A stretch of DNA of 64,000 nt from the NCBI RefSeq assembly GCF_003265705.1, contig NW_020312785.1, positions 25,432,561 to 25,496,560 on the forward strand. Direction: 5' to 3'. Under the pieces are notes generated by a model that was given only the letters and a program-made list of their open reading frames with translations, ran no database searches and was not told the origin of the DNA. This document shows positions 58,223 through 64,000 of the stretch, piece by piece. Numbering within the stretch: the stretch's first letter is position 1; every line of letters starts with the position of its first letter. The translations under genes and the position numbers were made by a program. This DNA is from Callorhinus ursinus. Its lineage: Eukaryota > Chordata > Mammalia > Carnivora > Otariidae.

Positions 58223-60136
58223 ACCAGATGACAGGAGAGAGTCATGAAGAGATCACTACACCAAACACCACTGTAGATATTTTTAAATCCCCAACTCATA
58301 AAACATTTAAAGTTGTTTCTATAATTACAGGCCTCTATTATAAAGCAAACATTCTCTGAGCTGTGGTACCCTCATGTTTTAAACTTTTGAGATCTTAAGA
58401 ATTACTTAACAGTTTGCTACACTATTGGATATAGAGAATAGGTTAGCAGAGTAGAGGCATCTAAATAGGAGAAGAAAGCAAAATGATGAATTCTACCTAC
58501 ATATCATTTAAATCAGGAATATGGAACACAAGAAACACTGCAATCCCAACCTTCCAACTATGGCAGGCACCGCTAGTTGACCAAAGGCTTCATTTTTATC
58601 AAACTATGATGCATTTCAACACAGAATTCTTGAGCCACTTTTGTGGTTGAACATAGTTCAACATTATTTGGAACCTATTTAATTGACTTAACATTCCCCA
58701 GATAATGAGAAACTAAAAGAAAAAAAAATGGCTTAAATCAATAGTACAGTCTTCTAAAAGATTATCAGACCAGAAATAGTACTGAATATAGTACAGAGCT
58801 AGCAAAACAATAGAGTTTTGTTAATATCAAATCTGTATGTGGCAACAATGCCAGATATGCTCCAAATACCCTGGAATGTAAATTACAGAGGTTCAGATAT
58901 GTCTGCTTTCATGTATAAAGTATGCTAGAGGTTCCCTCTTGTCCTGGATCCTGCAGCCTTAGAATCTAAAAAGAATGATGTACATATATATCCAGTAACA
59001 TGAACAGTGTCTAGCTCATGCTACACCATCAATAGAGTAATTTTTGGTTAAATGAATAAATTAACCAATGCATCACTGTATCTCTAAGCACCTATACATC
59101 TCTCTCTCTCTTTCTCACTCTCTCACATACACACTAAATTAAATGTATGTAATAAGGCTGAATAAATGAGGAAATAACCTAAATCCAATTTGAAAAGTGT
59201 AAAAAAATCCAGCCAGCAAGGTTAGAGAACAGCAACAGAATGCCACAATTTCAGCTTTAGCAGATGCACAGTAAGTCCTCCCTTGGTCACCAATACAAGA
59301 GAATGCAGTATTGGAGTATGGCATCGACTTCCAGCCACCTTCTCCTTCTAGTCCACCCATGATTGAAACGTGACTCCATTATACATCACTTTCTTCAGTT
59401 CTTTCTTCTATGTAAATAATTCATTTATGAAAGTTATTATCCTCATTTTTTCATTGTTAAGGTACTCATATACTTAGTGACATGAAGAATCCCCTGGCAT
59501 TCTTTCCATTTCCCTACTTTACTCTGTGTAAGTGGGTGAGGTCTCACCTAAGCCTCTAGCTATTGACTGTGTCAGACTGGTCATCGATAGTGGACTCCAC
59601 AGGCTTCTTGAACCCAAAACAGAAAGTAGGAGGAAGTCGAGGAAGGTGGTGAGAATTCTGCACTCTTTAGAATAGCTGCAGGACTGGAAAGGAGCTTTAT
59701 GAGATTGTGTTCAGGTAGTAAGAAATGAATAAGTATCCAAAGCATAGCTGGGAAGGAAGGAAACAGACTCATTTAGCTTGTAAAATATATCATCTCTTTG
59801 GATCCAGAGTGCGGCTATCTAACTCAGATTACAGAAGCAGAAAAAAGTTTCTAGTCAGTCTCAACACTGATATCTGCACAATATGAGATTAGTAGATTTA
59901 CGCTTCTTCTGTGTGTGTGTGTGCTCCTTCTTATTTTCTATTTAAGAACTTCATTTAGAAAACATCCAGACTCAACAGTGCTTAGAAGAAAAAAAAAAAA
60001 AAAAAGATTGCTTTTGTCCTTTCTTAGGCCAAAGTAGACCATCCTCAAAGAACAAGGAATATGGTAACAGTGGCTATTTTTATGAGTGAACCTCAAGTGG
60101 AAGATAAAAGTCAGCAAAACAAATACTATAAAACAC
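58223..60136. other. Unassigned DNA with small simple repeats
   Basis: A CT-rich run lies at 59100-59125, a short GT run at 59909-59923, and a 17-A tract at 59989-60005 without flanking duplications. No gene is recognised. Confidence 0.5.
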
Positions 60137-60365
60137 TGCAGTTAAGAACACAAACTTTGGAATCAAGAAGGGTGGCATTCAAATTCTGCTTCTTTCATTT
60201 ATTTTAGGATATGGAGAAATGATTTAACTTAATATCCTCAGTTTCTGCAAGTGCAAAATAACTCTAAACACAACCCACCTTATTAGGTTATTGTAGGGTA
60301 AATAATGTATGCAGAATGCTTAGCACAGAACTTAGCACATGGTAAGAGTTATTGTTATAGTAAGC
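60137..60365 (+). mobile_element. MIR, nearly full length
   Basis: 'gcagttaagaacacaaactttggaatcaagaagggtggcattcaaattctgcttct', 'atttaacttaatatcctcagtttctgcaagtgcaaaataactc', 'ttattaggttattgtagggtaaataatgtatgcagaatgcttagcacagaacttagcacatggtaag'. These are all MIR blocks in order, from the tRNA-related head (gttaagagcacagactctggagccag...gggttcaaatcc) to the 3' end. Confidence 0.88.
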
Positions 60366-60843
60366 CACTTGATGTATCTACCATATCCTCCTAAATTAAG
60401 CGGTTCAAAAGATTGTGTATTATGTTTTCTGAAATGAATGTTTCACTTACTTACACCAATAAAACCATGTCTTAACACCATGTTAATTGTTACTTCCATA
60501 TAGAAATTTATCAGAAGTGTGTACTCAGAGATGCTCATAACACACATTAGATTACAAGATAAAACACCTATAAGAGAATGGCTAAAAAAATCAGAAGCTT
60601 TTTTTAAAATTCATTTTTCTTGGCCATCTCAACTTTCTTTTGTTTGTTTGTTTCATTAGTTTTAAGGTCCAGATCTAGCTTCAATAGACTTCATTGTTGG
60701 GTTGTCTTTAGGGCTGCTCTTTGGCAGGGTTTTCACAGTCTTGCCAAAAGAATAAATAATCTTAATTTACCCAAAACGTAATCAATAATTTAATAACCTA
60801 GTGAGAGAGAGAGATCTGTATGGCAAATCTTAACAATGTTATA
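60366..60843. other. Unassigned spacer
   Basis: Nothing recognised. Confidence 0.5.
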
Positions 60844-60856
60844 ATGGCTATATATA

Positions 60857-60903
<47 letters not shown>

Positions 60904-60924
60904 ATATGGCTACATATATACCAT
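60844..60924. repeat. (TA)n(CA)n microsatellite between near-identical flanks
   Basis: A TA run at about 60859-60894, then acacacac to 60902. The left flank atggctatatataccata (60844-60861) recurs on the right as atggctacatatataccata (60905-60924), differing only by one extra 'ca'. So the repeat sits between two copies of one local sequence. Confidence 0.9.
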
Positions 60925-61028
60925 ACTGCTTCAGCAACTTTATTGCAAACTCATGAATATAAAATCAGCTGGAGGCTTGAGAGTATAACAGTTGTGAGAG
61001 ATTTTAAGAAGAAAAGAGCAAAGTTAGA
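60925..61028. other. Short unassigned spacer
   Basis: Nothing recognised. Confidence 0.5.
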
Positions 61029-61262
61029 AGAAGTGAGTTGTAGGGCGCATGGGTGGCTCAGTTGTTAAGCTTAAGCATCTGCCTTTGGCTCAGGTCATGA
61101 TCCCAAAGTCCTGGGATTGAGCCCTGCATCAGGCTCCCTGCTCAGTGGGAAGCCCGCTTCTCCCTCTACCACTCCCTCTGCTTGTGTTCCCTCTCTTGCT
61201 GTCTCAGTCTCTGTCAAATAAATAAATAAAATCTTAAAAAAAAAAAAAAAGAGGTGAGTTGT
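61029..61262 (+). mobile_element. CAN-SINE with 13-bp duplication
   Basis: The body 61043-61249 starts gggcgcatgggtggctcag and has a B-box region gggattgagccct, a CT tract and an aataaataaataaaatctta tail with a 15-A run. Duplications are agaagtgagttgt (61029-61041) and agaggtgagttgt (61250-61262), with one mismatch. After the A box it reads 'gttaagcttaagcatctg', where other copies read 'gttaagcatctg', a 6-base tandem duplication of ttaagc. Confidence 0.95.
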
Positions 61263-62040
61263 TTGTTGTTGTTTCCCATGGACAAGGTACAAGAAAAGAA
61301 AGAAATCCAAACCAGGCTCTGACTGCCATCTAAGCATTCAATTAAAACTGTGCAGGATGGTATAAAGCTAGCAACAAAGTGGCTGATGAGGATAAATGTT
61401 TAGCCTTAACCATCCGCTCCCTTGTGGAGAAAGGGGGATCTTCTCAATCAATAAGTTGTTTGCTTTGATCCATGGGCTATTTTCCTGAGTTACTGAAGGA
61501 ACAATGCTTCAACCTCATCTCACTCCCCGTTTAAGTTCCTGATATTTACATACATTTCAACTCATGTATATGCTGGGTAACTTAGGGGGTGAATATAACC
61601 TCCAGTATTACCAAGGTATTTATTGATAATATTCTAATAAATACAAATGTAATAATCAGTAACCCTCTTCTAACTTTAATTGTACTCAAATTTTTTACTC
61701 TTATCCCCTACTTTTAAAATTCTCGACTTCTCACACAGTTAAATTGAAATATAGCATTTTCACATAAATTTGAATAACTTCAAAGCTTAATCCCAATGTA
61801 CTGTATTTCATTGAATATATATTCATTAAATCTTGAAGCTGGATATTTAGTTCATTTTCATTTCTGGAAAGTATCTGCCATATAGATTAAGTTGACAAAG
61901 CTTATTCACATCATCAAACAATGAACCAAATCAGAAGTAATTTCTTTCAGAACAATCTAGCTTTATTTTTAAAAATTCTAATAAACAAGTTAAGTATCTT
62001 GTGGAAACTTTGCCCTTATAAATTTCTAATTTTAAAACAA
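61263..62040. other. Unassigned DNA
   Basis: Nothing recognised. Confidence 0.5.
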
Positions 62041-62118
62041 AAAGAAAGGAAGGGAGGGGGGAGGGAGGGAGGAAGGAAGGAAGGAAGGAAGGAAGGAAGG
62101 AAGGAAGGAAGGAAGGAA
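62041..62118 (+). repeat. (GGAA)n microsatellite
   Basis: A purine-only run that starts impure (aaaggaagggagggggg...) and becomes about twelve clean GGAA units (about 62070-62117). GGAA is the core of ETS-type binding sites, so long runs can bind such factors; that is known for other loci and not shown here. The open frames over it on both strands are low-complexity readings. Confidence 0.95.
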
Positions 62119-63689
62119 AAAAAAAACACAGGCCAACCCCATCTGAATGTCTTAGCAAATCTCTCTTGTTTTACTTCTACGGGTATCAGCTTTAGGAGCA
62201 GTGCACCTTTGTTTGTTCCCCTGGAGGGTTCACACTTAGGACATACTATAATAAGATACAAATGAGAAGCATGTCTTTCCTCTGCAGAACAGGAGAAAGA
62301 TAGCTCTGAAAGGAGAGCTGGAAATTAACAGTTAGGAAATAGAGTCTTAGTCTTATCAATTTTGGAAAAGTCTACCTATGGAATTGAGAATCTGGAAATT
62401 ACTATCCATGCCCCAGCTAACATCTGGAAACTCTTCCTTTTCTTTAATTTGAAGATTATGATTTAAATCTTCTACCTTGTTTTTTCTACACTCTCTGTCA
62501 AATTTTTATTATGATCGTGTAAAATCACTGACTTGCAAAATGTTTGGAGAAAGAATGTGTTGTCTAGGGAATTTTTTATTAATTAAGAGGTGAAAGTGAA
62601 TTCTGAAAGCTACATTTATAGGTCTGAATTCAATAAGTGACAAACAGTTGGACCAAATTGTTAGGTAGCTGATTTATGAGGCCCAAGGTAATAGCAAGAA
62701 CGATTGCTTCAAGCACATCAACCTGACCTTATCTCTGATTCTATTCAAGGTTTGGGTAAATGGTGAATCATGCAGACTTCCAACACTAAGATTCACTTTA
62801 AGTTGACAGGGCCTCGTTGCATGTGCATGCCACCATTCAGAGGAATGCAACCTAAGGTATTATTAACAGTAGTAACCCTAGCAAGCAGACTCTCAGGAAG
62901 AATATCCTTAGATTATGTACTTAAAAATTGTTGCATATGCCTTGCTTAGTTAACTGTTTTTGATAACTTTGTTAATTGCCTTTTAACTGTTAACTGCTTT
63001 GTTAACTCCTTTTTAGAAGTCACGAATAAAGAGAAGTGACAAGTTCAGTTCAATCGCCAAGTTAGGGAATGCTGTGAAAGCTAGAAGTTCTACATGACTG
63101 TTTTAAAAAACATCCTTATCTTAATGGACTGTGGTACACTGGAACATACCAGCTCACTGATGGGTCTGAAAATGGATTGCTCTACAACCCTACTCAGGGA
63201 TATTATGAGTTATGAGTGGTATATCTGGTTATTTTATTTTATATAGAAGGAGGATTCACCATGTATATAAACATAAATGCCTTGGCAGTGACAAATGACT
63301 TGAATGGTTGGTCAGGGGCCTTGGAAGATCTGATAAAAGGAAATCAGAAAACAGGAATATAAATGGGCCTTCAGAAGTAGGCAAAAGACATGTGTATTTT
63401 TGTGTCTCCTGTTAATGCCTTTGTACAAAGAGATCGTTCACTACACAAGAAGCAGTTAACCAGCAAGGTGGATTGGAAGATCTTGACTTTAAAGAAAAGA
63501 TCATTAATTCTCATCCTTCCCATTGCTTATGTGATGAGCCCTTTGAAAGTGAATCAATTGTAGAAGAGACAAAATCCAGGCATTGGTTTAACAGGTTGGG
63601 CTCCTAACCAAAGCTGATCTCACTACCGATGCTGCTGAATATCCAATCTGTTATCAGTAGATATCAACTGATATAGCACTTGCTGTTGT
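62119..63689. other. Unassigned DNA with a degenerate GTTAAC-rich repeat
   Basis: At 62946-63017 there are three or so loose copies of a roughly 22-base unit built on gttaact and tttgttaa.tgcctttt. It is followed by an aataaa at 63024. No gene or known family is recognised. An LTR end would look similar (T-rich, then AATAAA), but I see no boundaries. Confidence 0.45.
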
Positions 63690-64000
63690 TGTTAAACAGA
63701 TAAATAACAAGTATGTAATATGATAGGTTGGGATAGGTATTACAAAGGGAAATAAGACAGGGTATGAGGATAGGTTCTTGATGAAATGGATGTCTTTTTA
63801 TACAGATATGTAAGAATTGTTTTTCAGATAAGGTGAGATTAGAGGAGATCTGAAAGAAAAGAGGGAAAAACTGAATATGGCTATCTGGGGAAAGACCATT
63901 TCAGGAAGTGGGCAATTCAAGTTCAAAATTCCCAGGGCTGAAGCAGGTTCAGTGTGATGGAATAATAACCAGGAAGCCAGTATGGCTGGAGTATCTGAAA
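63690..64000 (+). mobile_element. L2 fragment, runs off the window
   Basis: 'aaacagataaataacaagtatgtaatatgatag', 'gaggagatctgaaagaaaagagggaaaaactgaatatggctatctggggaaagaccatttcaggaagtgggcaa', 'cccagggctgaagcagg', 'ataaccaggaagccagtatggctgg' follow the L2 3' segment in order (aggcctctctgaggaggtgac ... gggaagagcattccaggcagaggga ... ggaacagcaaggaggccagtgtggctgg). The element continues past 64000. Confidence 0.85.

Noticed and set aside
59989..60005. Second A-only insertion candidate
   Set aside because: A 17-A tract is present but the two sides share no duplicated word.
61921..62265. 114-codon frame with a Lys-Glu-Gly-Arg repeat
   Set aside because: The centre is the GGAA repeat; the rest shows no motif.
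1..64000. A previously undescribed gene system
   Set aside because: No cluster of intact reading frames, no conserved domains outside L1, and no structured RNA signal supports one.

Overview
This is a mammalian nuclear window, most likely from a caniform carnivore. The best evidence is 14 tRNA-derived CAN-SINE copies (head of the type GGGGCGCCTGGGTGGCTCAG, CT-rich middle, AATAAA-type A-rich tail) together with LINE-1 copies that carry carnivore-type 3' ends. The dog-specific young SINE head is not seen, and two L1 copies (20174-22855 and 46857-49103) have a 3' UTR that I associate with arctoid carnivores (bears, seals, mustelids). The arctoid placement is inference from memory of these families. 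The DNA is AT-rich and almost CpG-free.

I find no supportable host protein-coding gene, exon, functional RNA gene or CRISPR array. Nearly all long open frames are pieces of broken L1 ORF2, readings of microsatellites, or chance. The window is gene desert or the inside of a very long intron.

Layout. 1-8168: mostly unassigned DNA with an A-tract between direct repeats (501-542), two SINEs and several ancient repeat candidates. 8169-11892: a 3.7 kb 5'-truncated L1 with dead ORF2. 11893-14920: unassigned DNA, perhaps part of a degraded retroviral-like interior. 14921-15692: short L1. 15693-20159: SINEs, MIR relics and unassigned DNA. 20160-22869: L1 with an inverted 5' half, later hit by a SINE. 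23257-31485: a run of L1 pieces, including one L1 nested in another and an insert of only about 96 bp. 32590-38400: antisense old L1, SINEs and MIRs. 38400-46840: mostly unassigned, with MIR, L2 and an antisense L1. 46841-49119: a young-looking L1. 49120-64000: microsatellites, small L1 pieces, seven SINEs, a clear MIR (60137-60365) and an L2 running off the right edge.

Nothing here works as a gene set. The story is successive target-primed retrotransposition. Many inserts have target-site duplications (TSDs) that can be read directly, and nesting gives a relative order of events. Of 28 L1 and CAN-SINE inserts, 22 point to the + strand. I did not find a new biological system. The best observations concern insertion mechanism (twin priming, an A-only insert, minimal inserts), L1 3' UTR evolution, and a microsatellite that recurs at one fixed L1 position.
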